A stretch of 64,000 nt of DNA, from assembly GCF_016406145.1 (NCBI RefSeq), contig NZ_CP066306.1, forward strand, positions 2,356,001 to 2,420,000, given 5' to 3'. The notes under the pieces are model-generated. The model did no database searches. It saw only the letters and a program-made list of their open reading frames with translations, and was not told where the DNA came from. The position numbers were made by a program, and so were the translations under genes. This DNA comes from Pseudomonas putida (lineage in GTDB: Bacteria; Pseudomonadota; Gammaproteobacteria; Pseudomonadales; Pseudomonadaceae). Shown piece by piece: positions 38,196 to 46,533 of this stretch; position 1 is the first letter of the stretch, and each line of letters opens with the position of its first letter.

Positions 38196-39011
38196 ATGAC
38201 TGATCGAATCTTTTCCCTGGCCGCGCTGACGGTGCTGGAGCTGTCACCCCCGGCAATGGTCGAAGCCGCCGCCCGTGCCGGCTACAGCCACGTTGGGCTG
38301 CGCTTGCTGCCAGCGACCAGCGAAGAGCAGCACTTCCCGCTGGTTACCGACGCCGAACTGCGCCGCCAGACCCAGGCGCGCTTGCGCGACACCGGCATCA
38401 AAGTCCTGGACCTGGAAATCCTGCGTCTCAAACCCGACACCTGCGTGGCCGATTTCGAGCCGATGCTGGCAGTCGGTGCCGAGCTGGGCGGCAGCGAACT
38501 GCTGGTTGCCGGCAACGACCCGAGCGAGGCGCGCCTCACCGAGCGCTTCGCTCAATTGTGCGACCTGGCTGCCGGCTACGGTATTCACCCGCATCTGGAG
38601 TTCATGCCCTGGACCGACGTCCGTGACCTGCAACAGGCCATGCGCATCGTTGCCAAGGCAGACCGCCCGAACGCTTGCGTATTGGTGGATGCCTTCCATT
38701 TCAACCGCTCCAGGTCGTCGCTCGACGACCTGGAGCGCCTGGCCCCGCAGCGTATGCGCTACGCCCAGTTGTGTGACGTGGCTGGGCCGGTGCCGGCAGA
38801 CATGGATGAAATCTTGCGCCAGGCCCGTAACGAGCGGCGTTTTCCGGGGGAGGGAGATGCCGACCTGACGGGCCTGTTGCGCGGGTTGCCAGCGAGTGTT
38901 CCGTTAAGCCTGGAGATCCCCACGCGGCAACTGCTGGAGCAAGGCGTCAGTGGCGAACAGCGTGCACGTATGGCACTGGAAAAGGCCCGGGCGGTGTTGG
39001 CATTGATTTGA
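38196..39011 (+). CDS. TIM-barrel sugar isomerase/epimerase-like protein, possible 3-dehydroshikimate dehydratase
   Basis: Xylose-isomerase-like TIM barrel of 271 residues. The four metal-site residues appear to be E135 (PHLEFMPW), D165 (VLVDAFHF), Q191 (YAQLCD) and E240 (LSLEIPT). A glutamine at the third position, where sugar epimerases have histidine, is what I recall for dehydroshikimate dehydratases of the QuiC1 type. With a shikimate-dehydrogenase homologue in the same cluster, a dehydratase giving protocatechuate is plausible. A plain sugar or inositol isomerase remains possible. It is the second gene after the Gfo/Idh dehydrogenase. Confidence 0.7.
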   Translation: MTDRIFSLAALTVLELSPPAMVEAAARAGYSHVGLRLLPATSEEQHFPLVTDAELRRQTQARLRDTGIKVLDLEILRLKPDTCVADFEPMLAVGAELGGSELLVAGNDPSEARLTERFAQLCDLAAGYGIHPHLEFMPWTDVRDLQQAMRIVAKADRPNACVLVDAFHFNRSRSSLDDLERLAPQRMRYAQLCDVAGPVPADMDEILRQARNERRFPGEGDADLTGLLRGLPASVPLSLEIPTRQLLEQGVSGEQRARMALEKARAVLALI

Positions 39012-39017
39012 GCCAAG

Positions 39018-39060
39018 GGGCCGCTTTGCGGCCCATCGCCGGCAAGCAGGCTTCCACAGG
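39018..39060. repeat. hairpin plus single REP-like element
   Basis: A GGGCCGC-TTT-GCGGCCC hairpin right after the TIM-barrel gene, probably its transcript end, runs directly into a REP-like sequence (ATCGCCGGCAAGCAGGCTTCC) at about 39034-39060. It lies between convergent genes. Confidence 0.6.
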
Positions 39061-39104
39061 TAAAGCGCAGACCTCAAGAACTGCGCGGTCCCGGTAGGAG
39101 CTGC

Positions 39105-40796
39105 TCAGGCCTGTTCGGGCGGCGGCAACCCGCACAGCGCCAGGCCCGCGAGGTACCCAAAGGTCATCCCGGGCCCCAGCGTTATACCGCCACTGGGGTA
39201 GTGCCCGCCCATGATGCTGTGCATGTCATTGCCCACGGCAAATAGCCCCGGTATGGCGTGCCCTGCACCATCGAGCACCCTCGCCGAAGCATCTGTGCCC
39301 AGCCCGGCAAAGGTGCCGAGGCTGCCCGGCAGCAACTTCACTGCATAAAAAGGGCCGCGCAGCAGGGGCCGCAGCGAAGGGTTCGGCGCCTGTTCAGGCT
39401 CACCCTGCGCCCGGTTGTACGCCGAGGCGCCGCGCCCAAAGTCAGGGTCCACGCCCTGCGCCGCATGCTGATTGAAACGCGCCACGGTGCCCTGCAATTG
39501 CTGGCCATCTATGCCACAACGCGCGGCCAGTTGCGCCAGGTCGTTGCCGCGCAACAGGTAGCCACGCCGTTCATAGAAGCGGGCAGGGAAGGGAAACGGT
39601 TTGGCCCAGCCGATGCCATAGCGACGCTGCGCGGCGTGGTCGCAGATCAACCAGGCCTCATATGGCTCGCCCTCTGGCGTAGCGGCGAACAGCGCATTCA
39701 TGAAGTCGTGGTAGCAGTCGGCCTCGTTGACAAAGCGTCGACCGTCACTGCGCACTGCAATGAAACCAGGCTTGGCGCGGTCGATCAGGTGCGGGAAATG
39801 CCCAGCGCGGCCATCGCCGCGCGGCACATGCGATATCGGCGCCCAGGCACCGGCATGGGCCAGGGTGGTGGCGACCTGGGCGCCAACCTGCTCTCCCAGG
39901 CGCAGGCCATCGCCGCTGTTTTCCGGCGGTGCGGCAGAATAATGGCCAACCCCATCGGGCGCGTGCGGCATCAGTTGCGCGATGCGCTGGCGGTCATGGG
40001 CAAAGCCGCCACAGGCCAGCACCACGCCACGACGCGCCTGGATCAGCTGGCCATCGGCACACTGCGCGCCGGTGATGCGCGCCCCTCCCAGCAAGGCAAT
40101 GGCCGCTTTGTCGGTCAGTAGCGTGACGCCCAGGTCCAGGGCACTGCGCAGCAGGCGGGCCACCAGCGCGTTGCCGTTGACCAGTTGCAGACCGCGCCGG
40201 TGCAGCAACAGGTCGCGCCCGTGACGCAACAGGCGTTTGGCCACATGCCAAGCCGCCCTGGGCGATTGGCGAGCATTAAAGAAAGCTGCCATGTCCGTGC
40301 CACCGGCGATGCCCATGCCGGCCAGGCTGACGATGTCCAGCGGTGGCCGCAGCCTGTGTATCCAGGGCCCGAGCAGGCGGCCGTCATAGGGCAGTGCACA
40401 CAGTGCTCGCCCGCCTAGGGCGCTGCCGTCGCCTTCACGCATGTCGGGGAGCTTCGTACCGCACTGGAACTTCACGCGGGTGTGCTGCTGGAAGAACGCC
40501 ACCATTGCCGGGCCATGGCGCAGGAACGCACGTTGGCGTGCGTCCAGTTCAGCGACGCTGGTCTGGGCACGCAGGTAGCGCTCTGGTGCATCGTCGGTTT
40601 CGACCAGGCCTTCGGCCACGGCCAGTGGGTTGCGCGGTATCCACAACCAACCGCCCGACCAGGCGCTGGTGCCGCCTAGCCGGGGGGCTTTTTCCGCCAC
40701 GATCACCTTCAGGCCGTGGTGCGCGGCGGTAACCGCCGCAGCCAGGCCGCTGGCACCGGAGCCGATGACAAGTACGTCACACTCAAGGGGTTGCAT
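39105..40796 (-). CDS. KstD-like FAD dehydrogenase, paralogue B
   Basis: Flavoprotein of 563 residues, clearly paralogous to the one at 34252-35964. It shares DVLVIGSGASGLAAAVTAAHHGLKV, the loop LGGTSAWSGGWLWIPRNPLA and the C-terminal GHYPSGGITLGPGMTFGYLAG. The KstD-type Tyr residues are kept in FVNEADCYHDF and GHYPSGG. It is the last gene of the minus-strand unit shikimate dehydrogenase, flavoprotein C, NIPSNAP, flavoprotein B. It probably introduces or removes a ring double bond in a keto substrate. Substrate unknown. Confidence 0.8.
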   Translation of the reverse strand: MQPLECDVLVIGSGASGLAAAVTAAHHGLKVIVAEKAPRLGGTSAWSGGWLWIPRNPLAVAEGLVETDDAPERYLRAQTSVAELDARQRAFLRHGPAMVAFFQQHTRVKFQCGTKLPDMREGDGSALGGRALCALPYDGRLLGPWIHRLRPPLDIVSLAGMGIAGGTDMAAFFNARQSPRAAWHVAKRLLRHGRDLLLHRRGLQLVNGNALVARLLRSALDLGVTLLTDKAAIALLGGARITGAQCADGQLIQARRGVVLACGGFAHDRQRIAQLMPHAPDGVGHYSAAPPENSGDGLRLGEQVGAQVATTLAHAGAWAPISHVPRGDGRAGHFPHLIDRAKPGFIAVRSDGRRFVNEADCYHDFMNALFAATPEGEPYEAWLICDHAAQRRYGIGWAKPFPFPARFYERRGYLLRGNDLAQLAARCGIDGQQLQGTVARFNQHAAQGVDPDFGRGASAYNRAQGEPEQAPNPSLRPLLRGPFYAVKLLPGSLGTFAGLGTDASARVLDGAGHAIPGLFAVGNDMHSIMGGHYPSGGITLGPGMTFGYLAGLALCGLPPPEQA

Positions 40797-40817
40797 GGGT
40801 GCACTCCGGTTCCGTTT

Positions 40818-41138
40818 TCACTGCAGCGGCGAGAAGCCTGTAGGCCGCAGCAGGCGTGATTGCAGCCGTAGTACGGCGCCCAGTTCACGGTTGCGCCGCG
40901 AAAACTCCGCCCAGCGCGGGTCCGCTGCCATCGCCGCACGGCGTTCGCTGCGTTGGTCCAGGCTGGTATAACCCCAGATGTGCACCACCTGGTTCACCTC
41001 ACCGAATTCGCTGGTGAAGAAGCCGACCAGGTTGCCCAGGTGTTCGCACTGCACCGCCAGTGCTTGGCTTTGGTAGAGGGCCAGCCAGTCAGCCATTTTC
41101 AGTGGGTCGAGGGTGTAGGTTCTCATTTCGTAGTACAT
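40818..41138 (-). CDS. NIPSNAP-family protein
   Basis: Small dimeric alpha-beta-barrel protein of 106 residues with the NIPSNAP signature: MYYEMRTYTLDPLKMADWL at the start, then VVHIWGYTSLDQRSERRAAM and DPRWAEF. Such proteins occur in catabolic operons but their chemistry is not settled. The start at 41138 overlaps the end of flavoprotein C by 16 bases, showing tight coupling. Confidence 0.85.
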   Translation of the reverse strand: MYYEMRTYTLDPLKMADWLALYQSQALAVQCEHLGNLVGFFTSEFGEVNQVVHIWGYTSLDQRSERRAAMAADPRWAEFSRRNRELGAVLRLQSRLLRPTGFSPLQ

Positions 41139-42856
41139 GGGAGCGTCTCCTTTACAGGGCTGTGGGCTTGCAGGCGTTCAGCGATATGGCTGGCAGCGAT
41201 CCAGCCGAAGGTGAGGGCAGGGCCGAGGGTGATCCCTGGGCCTGGATAGGTGCCATTCATCAACGCGTTCATGTCGTTGCCGGCGGCATACAAGCCAACG
41301 ACCGGCGCACCGGCGCGGTTGAGCACGTTGGCGTTGGCATCGGTGACCAGGCCGCGCGCCGAGCCAAGGTCGCCGGTGTGCATACGGATGGCGTAGAACG
41401 GGGCCTTGGCCAGTGGCGCCAGGCACGGGTTGGGCTTGTGCTGCGGGTCGCCCATGTAGCGGTTGTAGCTGTTGCCGCCCTTGTCGAATTGCCGGTCGAT
41501 GCCGCTGCGGGCGTCAGCGTTGAAGCGCTGCAGTGTTTCCTGCAGTACTTGGGCGGGCACGCCGATGGCCTGGGCCAGCCCTTGCACTGAGCCGGCGCGG
41601 TGCAGGTAGCCGGCTTCGATCAGGGCCGTGTTGTCCACCGGTCTGGGCCGTGCCAGGCCCAGGCCGTAACGGTTCATGGCCTCGGCATCACAGACCAGCC
41701 AGCAGGTGCTGATGCCGTTGGCGAACATGGCCTGGACGAAGTGGTGATAGGAGTTGGATTCGTTGACGAAGCGCCGCCCGGCTGGGTCGAGCGCAATGAC
41801 CCCAGGCTTGGCGCGGTCGGTGACCAGGTGCGGGAAGCGTTCTCGCTCACCACTGGCATGGCGCCGCTCGGAAACCGGCGCCCAGAAGAAGTTGGCGGCC
41901 AGGCCCTCGCCCTGGGCTGCATCCACCGCCTGGGCAAGGCGCAGCGCAGCACCGTCGTTGCTGGGCGGGGACATGCTGAGGTGCGGCGCGTCAGGGGCCG
42001 GCCGGTAGGCCGCAGCCAGCGCACCCGCAGCAAACCCGCCCATGGCGCAGACCACACCGCCGCGGGCATGGACCTGGGTGCGGCGGCCCTCATGCTGTAC
42101 TTCCACGCCGGTGACCTTGCCGTGCTCGACGATCAGTGCCTGCGCTTCGCTGCGCAACCACAGGTGCGCGCCGTGGGCAAAGGCTGTGCTGGCCAGGCGG
42201 GCGACCAGCGCGTTCCCCGTGGTCAGGCGCGTGCCACGGTGGTGGCGAACACGGTCCAGTGCGTAGCGCGCCATCAGTTTCAGGCAATGCCACAGTGACC
42301 GGGGTGAGCGGCGCAGGCTCAGGAAGTGCTGAATGTCCTCGCGGTTGACCATCATTGCGCCGAACAACAGCATGCCCGATGGTGGCATCTTCAAGTCCTT
42401 GAAGCGCGCGCCGAGGCGGCGGCCGTCATACTCGACCATTTCCAGCGCCCGGCCGAACGCCGTGGCGCCGGGTGCGTCCGGGTAATAGTCCGGGGAGTGC
42501 GGGCGCAGTGCGTAGCGCAGTTCGGTGTTGTGCTCCAGCCAGCGCAGCGCCTGGTGCCCGCGCGCGATGAAGGCGTCCACCAGTTCGGCGTTGTAGCCGG
42601 TACCGATGATGGTTTTCAGGTAGGTCCTGACGGCCTCGGGCGAATCCTGGGCACCGGCGGCGCGCGCCTGATCGGAGCCATACAACCATGCTGCTCCGCC
42701 GGAGATCGCCGAGGTACCGCCAAAGTGTTCGGCCTTTTCCACCACCAGGACCTTCAGGCCCAGGCGTGATGCCGTGGCGGCGGCAGCCAGGCCACCGGCG
42801 CCGCTGCCGAGCACGACCAGGTCGTACACCGGTTGCGCGTTTTCGATAGGGGGCAT
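41123..42856 (-). CDS. KstD-like FAD dehydrogenase, paralogue C
   Basis: Flavoprotein of 577 residues, the most divergent of the three. It has YDLVVLGSGAGGLAAAATASRLGLKVLVVEK, FGGTSAISGGAAW, the Tyr after FVNESNSYHHF and the C-terminal GTYPGPGITLGPALTFGWIAA. That last segment is closer to the GPG form of true 3-ketosteroid dehydrogenases than the SGG of its paralogues. The start is 42856 with GGAGAT in front, four bases after the shikimate-dehydrogenase stop. The open frame runs back to 43279, but that extension is out-of-frame sequence of the neighbour. Confidence 0.82.
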   Translation of the reverse strand: MPPIENAQPVYDLVVLGSGAGGLAAAATASRLGLKVLVVEKAEHFGGTSAISGGAAWLYGSDQARAAGAQDSPEAVRTYLKTIIGTGYNAELVDAFIARGHQALRWLEHNTELRYALRPHSPDYYPDAPGATAFGRALEMVEYDGRRLGARFKDLKMPPSGMLLFGAMMVNREDIQHFLSLRRSPRSLWHCLKLMARYALDRVRHHRGTRLTTGNALVARLASTAFAHGAHLWLRSEAQALIVEHGKVTGVEVQHEGRRTQVHARGGVVCAMGGFAAGALAAAYRPAPDAPHLSMSPPSNDGAALRLAQAVDAAQGEGLAANFFWAPVSERRHASGERERFPHLVTDRAKPGVIALDPAGRRFVNESNSYHHFVQAMFANGISTCWLVCDAEAMNRYGLGLARPRPVDNTALIEAGYLHRAGSVQGLAQAIGVPAQVLQETLQRFNADARSGIDRQFDKGGNSYNRYMGDPQHKPNPCLAPLAKAPFYAIRMHTGDLGSARGLVTDANANVLNRAGAPVVGLYAAGNDMNALMNGTYPGPGITLGPALTFGWIAASHIAERLQAHSPVKETLPCTTK

Positions 42857-42860
42857 GGTC

Positions 42861-43670
42861 TCAGATCTCCAGTGGCGTGACGCCCATGAAGGCGCCCAGG
42901 TGGCCAAGCTGCGCAAAGGCCATTTGCGCGCCAGTCTGGACTGCGCAGCCGCGTTCGCGCGCCTGCTCCAGCAGTGGGGTGATCTCCGGTGAGGTGACAA
43001 CATCGGCCACCAGCGTGGCGGCGTTGAGCGTGCCCAGCAGGGCAGCGGGCAGTGGCAGCTCGCCCGTGCCGCCCATGCCCACGGGCGAAGCGTTGACCAC
43101 CAGGTCGAAGGCGTCCAGCGCGCTGTATGCAGTGGTGATGCCGACGCCAGGGAAGGCCTTGCCCAGCAGCTCGGCAAGTGCTGCAGCGCGCGACGTTTCG
43201 GGGTCGCTGAGGGTGACCTGGGCGACCCCGGCCTCACCCAGTGCGTAGGCAATGGCACTGCCGACGCCGCCGCAACCAATGACCAGCACTCGCTTGCCCG
43301 CAGGGTCGAAGCCGTGCTTGCGTGCTGCGCCCAAAAAACCTGCGCCGTCTACGTTGTCGCCATACAGGCGGCCATCGTTTTCGCGCCGTACCACGTTCAC
43401 CGAGCCCAGGGCTGCTGCACGTTCGCTCAGGCCGTCCAGGCGGCTGGCAAATGCCTGCTTGTAAGGCACGGTAACCACGCAACCGCACAGGTTGCGCCAG
43501 CCGCGCAGGGTGTCGATAAAAGCGTCCAGCGCGGCGTGCTGCAAGTCGATGGGCAGCATGGCCAGGTCAAGGCCATTGTTGCTGAACCAGGTGTTGAAGT
43601 TTTCAGGCGATTTCACCTGGGCGATGGGCGAACCGACGATGGCGACCAGCGCTGTCGAACCTTTGATCAT
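42861..43670 (-). CDS. shikimate dehydrogenase-family protein
   Basis: Protein of 269 residues with the AroE substrate domain (AIVGSPIAQVKSPENFNTWF; VTVPYKQAFASRLDGLSERA with the catalytic Lys in PYK) and the NAD(P) motif VLVIGCGGVGSAIAYALGEAGV. P. putida has several AroE paralogues used in catabolism rather than biosynthesis. As first gene of a catabolic operon beside a PcaR-like regulator this is likely one of them. It would oxidise a hydroxyl on a shikimate-like ring. Divergent from the second IclR gene. Confidence 0.82.
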   Translation of the reverse strand: MIKGSTALVAIVGSPIAQVKSPENFNTWFSNNGLDLAMLPIDLQHAALDAFIDTLRGWRNLCGCVVTVPYKQAFASRLDGLSERAAALGSVNVVRRENDGRLYGDNVDGAGFLGAARKHGFDPAGKRVLVIGCGGVGSAIAYALGEAGVAQVTLSDPETSRAAALAELLGKAFPGVGITTAYSALDAFDLVVNASPVGMGGTGELPLPAALLGTLNAATLVADVVTSPEITPLLEQARERGCAVQTGAQMAFAQLGHLGAFMGVTPLEI

Positions 43671-43753
43671 GGTGACTTCCGTTATGGGTGTTGTTATGGA
43701 AGTCAGGGTGATGCGGCGGCGGCGTTGTCACAATGCACTTGCCAACGGTTTGA

Positions 43754-43785
43754 TGCGATAATCGCATTGATGAAGCGATATTCGC
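43754..43785. promoter_or_regulatory. tandem palindromes, candidate PcaR/IclR-type operator
   Basis: TGCGATAATCGCA (43754-43766, perfect 6-1-6) and AGCGATATTCGCA (43773-43785) lie side by side with centres 19 bases apart between the divergent shikimate-dehydrogenase and IclR genes. The first resembles the PcaR site known from P. putida (GTTCGATAATCGCAC). Confidence 0.6.
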
Positions 43786-43846
43786 AGCATACGCGCTGTT
43801 TAGCACTGCTCAGCGGCACGATTCTCCCCACTCACGAGTGCAGCGA

Positions 43847-44617
43847 ATGGACAAACCCCAGACTCACCCCCGCGACCTGATTGCCGGTTTACAAAAAGGC
43901 CTGGCGCTCATGCAGCTGTTCAACGCCGAGCAGCCACGCCTGACAGTGCCCCAGGCGGCCAGGCAAGCTGGCCTTACGCCCAGCGCAGCGCGCCGATTTC
44001 TGCTGACCCTGGTGCATGAAGGCTTCGCCGAAACCGACAACCGCCACTACTGGCTGACCCCCAAGGCCCTGCGTATCGGCCAGGCCTATGTGGACTCGGC
44101 GCAGTTGCCACGCATGCTGCGCCCGATCGTCGAGCAAGTGGCGCGCCAGACCCAGGAGCATGTCTCGGTGGGCACACGCGACGATGATGAAATCATCCAC
44201 TTGGTGCGCAGCCGCTACAGCCACATCGCATCACTGTCGATACGGCCCGGCTCGCGGGTACCGATGTATTGCACTGCCGGGGGGCGGGTCTGGCTGGCGG
44301 CCCTGGACCAAGCGCAGCGCGATGACTACTTCGCCCGCAACCCGCTACACCCTCTGACGCCCTACACCCAGACCGACAGGGCGCTGCTGGACGCGACGTT
44401 GCAGCAGGTGAGCGAGCAGGGCTACTGCATCGTCGATCAGGAGTTCGAAGTCGGCATGCGCGTAGTCGGCGTGCCGTTACTGGACCGGGCGGGGCAGCTC
44501 AAGGCGACACTGACCATTACTACCCATGCATCGCGGCTGAGCATGGATGAGATACGGCTGCGTTACCTGCCACCGCTCTATGAGGCGCAGGCCTTGCTGA
44601 AACCGGTATTTGGCTGA
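43847..44617 (+). CDS. IclR-family regulator 2, PcaR/PcaU-like
   Basis: Regulator of 256 residues of the beta-ketoadipate-regulator branch of IclR (DLIAGLQKGLALMQLFNAEQPRLTVPQAARQAGLTPSAARRFLLTL; later SRVPMYCTAGGRVWLA). PcaR, PcaU and PobR relatives sense protocatechuate-pathway compounds. It is divergent from the four-gene shikimate-dehydrogenase/flavoprotein unit, which it probably controls. ATG 43847 is used; an in-frame GTG at 43838 is less likely. Confidence 0.88.
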   Translation: MDKPQTHPRDLIAGLQKGLALMQLFNAEQPRLTVPQAARQAGLTPSAARRFLLTLVHEGFAETDNRHYWLTPKALRIGQAYVDSAQLPRMLRPIVEQVARQTQEHVSVGTRDDDEIIHLVRSRYSHIASLSIRPGSRVPMYCTAGGRVWLAALDQAQRDDYFARNPLHPLTPYTQTDRALLDATLQQVSEQGYCIVDQEFEVGMRVVGVPLLDRAGQLKATLTITTHASRLSMDEIRLRYLPPLYEAQALLKPVFG

Positions 44618-44668
44618 CCGGGGAGCGTGTGTTGAGCACGATCGGGGCCGCAGCGGATCAGGCCGTTT

Positions 44669-44884
44669 TCACTGCCAGCCCATCAGCCATACCTCGGGGT
44701 CGCGCAGTACCCGCCAGTCCAGCCACTGGCTGCGCTTGCTGTGTACCGCTTCCAGTTCCACACGCAGCACATGCCCCTCTTCATCCAGCTCCAGGTCGGT
44801 CACCAGAAAGTGCTTTTCGCGGTTCTCAGGGTGTCGCGCTGTCCATTTCGAGAGTTTCAATTTGCCAGGGTTGAAGCGGTTCAT
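44669..44884 (-). CDS. Trp-rich conserved hypothetical protein (TIGR02450-like)
   Basis: Protein of 71 residues beginning MNRFNPGKLKLSKWTARHPENREKHFLV, which I recognise as the small tryptophan-rich family often annotated TIGR02450. Tryptophans recur (KW, QWLDW, VWLMGW). Function unknown. ATG 44884 is chosen over the adjacent ATG 44887 because the AAGGAG then has better spacing. Confidence 0.75.
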   Translation of the reverse strand: MNRFNPGKLKLSKWTARHPENREKHFLVTDLELDEEGHVLRVELEAVHSKRSQWLDWRVLRDPEVWLMGWQ

Positions 44885-45050
44885 CATTGCTCCTTGGGCG
44901 AGAGTGCGGCCTGCATGCTGATCGTTATACAAACAGACAAGTAGCTGATGATACTTGCACGGGAAGCATTTGGTCGGTCGATCGCTGTGCGCAATGGAGT
45001 GCTCGCGTCATGGCTCGGCCGTTGGCCGAGAAGGGTATGCCGCCAAATAG

Positions 45051-45078
45051 CAAACGGCCGCCCTCAGGCGACCGTTTG
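45051..45078 (-). terminator. hairpin after the CsbD gene
   Basis: CAAACGG(C/T)CGCC-type stem with loop CTCA lies 20 bases after the CsbD stop codon at 45099 and ends in GTTTG, fitting a weak terminator. Confidence 0.55.
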
Positions 45079-45098
45079 TATAGGCTCAAGCGCAATGG

Positions 45099-45278
45099 TC
45101 AATCCTTGCTGACCGCGTCCTTGACATCAGCGACTACCTGCTGAGCTTCGCCTTTTTTCTCCTGCACCTTGCCTTTGACCTCCAGCTCCGTGTTGCCAGT
45201 GGCTTTGCCTACGGCTTGTTTGACCTTGCCGACGGCTTCGTTGGCCAAGCCTTTTACTTTGTCCGAAGTGCTGCTCAT
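45099..45278 (-). CDS. CsbD-family stress protein, 59 residues
   Basis: Short hydrophilic protein with the CsbD pattern: [20 protein letters not shown], then [20 protein letters not shown] and a final VKDAVSKD. CsbD proteins are among the most abundant general-stress proteins, but their action is unknown. A clear AAGGAG precedes ATG 45278. Followed by a hairpin. Confidence 0.88.
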   Translation of the reverse strand: MSSTSDKVKGLANEAVGKVKQAVGKATGNTELEVKGKVQEKKGEAQQVVADVKDAVSKD

Positions 45279-45351
45279 GGTCGTTCTCCTTCAACAGACA
45301 TCAGTGAAACGTGGGTTGGGTGAAGCGTTCATACAGCGTTTGCGTTGCGAC

Positions 45352-46338
45352 TCACACCGTGGCGACGCGGGTCTTGCGAGACGTCAGCGCGAAGCGGCCT
45401 ACGCCAAAACTCAAGGCGGCACCGATCAGCAGGGTTACCAAGGTGCCCCAGGCGGCTTTCGATACGTTGCTGGCGGCTACCTGGGCGGCTTCGCGAGCCT
45501 GTTGCTCGGCCTGCTCTTTGAGCACTTTCACTTGCTCGGCGGCCTGTTGGTAGGCACGGGCGTAGTTATCGACCACCTGCTGGGCCTCCTGCTGGCTCTT
45601 GCCGGTGCGCGCAGCGACGATGTTGACCAAAGCTTGCTTGTCTGCCGCGCTCAGGGCAGGTTCACCGGCCTTGCGCACCCGCTCGAACCACTGCTTGAGC
45701 TGGTCGACGGCCTGGGTCGGGTCCTCGGCCGCGACGCGCCCTGCCGACTCTCCCTGAGCCTGGGCCTGATCGGCCTGCTGCTCCAGGGACGAAGGGGCCA
45801 GTTCAGCCTTGCCGGACTGCGCCAAGGTTTTGTCCAACTCCGCTTCCAGGTTGTCCCAGTCCAGCGAGATGCCATTCTTGTTCAGTTGCTCCTTGATGCC
45901 CTGGCTCACACTGGGTGCGGCGGCGGCGACACCGTCAGCTGCCAGCGACAGGCCTTTGCCAGCGATATTGCCGGCAGTGCCAACTACGGTGCCGGCCAAC
46001 GAAGCCAGCAACCAGGTAGCCAGCAGAGTGGTCACCGTCCAGCTCAACAGGCCATGCAGGCCGCCGCGGGTGGGCGCGGTACGCCCGGCGACCCAGGCAC
46101 CGGCTGCGACCGAGAGCAGGGTGCTGATGAACAGCCACACCCCAGCGCCGGTCCCAAAGCCCTGCAGCGGATTGCCGTCGGCCATCGGGTTCATGGCTCC
46201 GGCGCCAATGGCCGTGCCCAGTACGCTGAGTACCAGGTAGCTGGCCAGGGCGATGGCGCCGCCTGCAAACACGGCGCTCCACGATACCCGTAGCGGGCTG
46301 ACAGCGTTGGTTGGGGTGGTCACGTACGATTCAGTCAT
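45352..46338 (-). CDS. inner-membrane protein with long central coiled-coil region, unknown function
   Basis: Protein of 328 residues. Three N-terminal membrane segments (about 20-48, 65-85 and 95-125, in a Gly/Ala-rich setting) precede a 150-residue charged, helical region rich in Gln, Ala and Glu (EQQADQAQAQGE; QVKVLKEQAEQQAREAAQ) and a last membrane segment near 295-315. I do not know the family by name. It stands upstream of the CsbD gene on the same strand and may belong to the same stress response. Confidence 0.6.
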   Translation of the reverse strand: MTESYVTTPTNAVSPLRVSWSAVFAGGAIALASYLVLSVLGTAIGAGAMNPMADGNPLQGFGTGAGVWLFISTLLSVAAGAWVAGRTAPTRGGLHGLLSWTVTTLLATWLLASLAGTVVGTAGNIAGKGLSLAADGVAAAAPSVSQGIKEQLNKNGISLDWDNLEAELDKTLAQSGKAELAPSSLEQQADQAQAQGESAGRVAAEDPTQAVDQLKQWFERVRKAGEPALSAADKQALVNIVAARTGKSQQEAQQVVDNYARAYQQAAEQVKVLKEQAEQQAREAAQVAASNVSKAAWGTLVTLLIGAALSFGVGRFALTSRKTRVATV

Positions 46339-46533
46339 CTATGCATCCTCGTGGGTAAGTTCCGGCAGCACCGGCAACACAGGCCAAGTGCAACGTCAGG
46401 GCCAGTTTGCAGGTCACATGCAAGGCTGTATTGGCGCATCCGCACCTGATCGATTAGTGCATTCGCACCAACCCTGGCTCGCCTGCAGCGTTTAAGCTCC
46501 AGGCCATGTAGACCTGCCGACTGGAGAACCTCT

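Noticed and set aside
42857..43279. N-terminal extension of flavoprotein C to a 718-residue protein
   Set aside because: The added 141 residues are the wrong-frame reading of the shikimate-dehydrogenase gene; a ribosome site and FAD motif place the start at 42856.
34240..44617. Cluster considered as steroid degradation because of the KstD-like enzymes
   Set aside because: No other steroid gene (hsaC, kshA, kstR or acyl-CoA steps) is present, and the shikimate-type enzymes and PcaR-like regulator fit smaller ring acids better.
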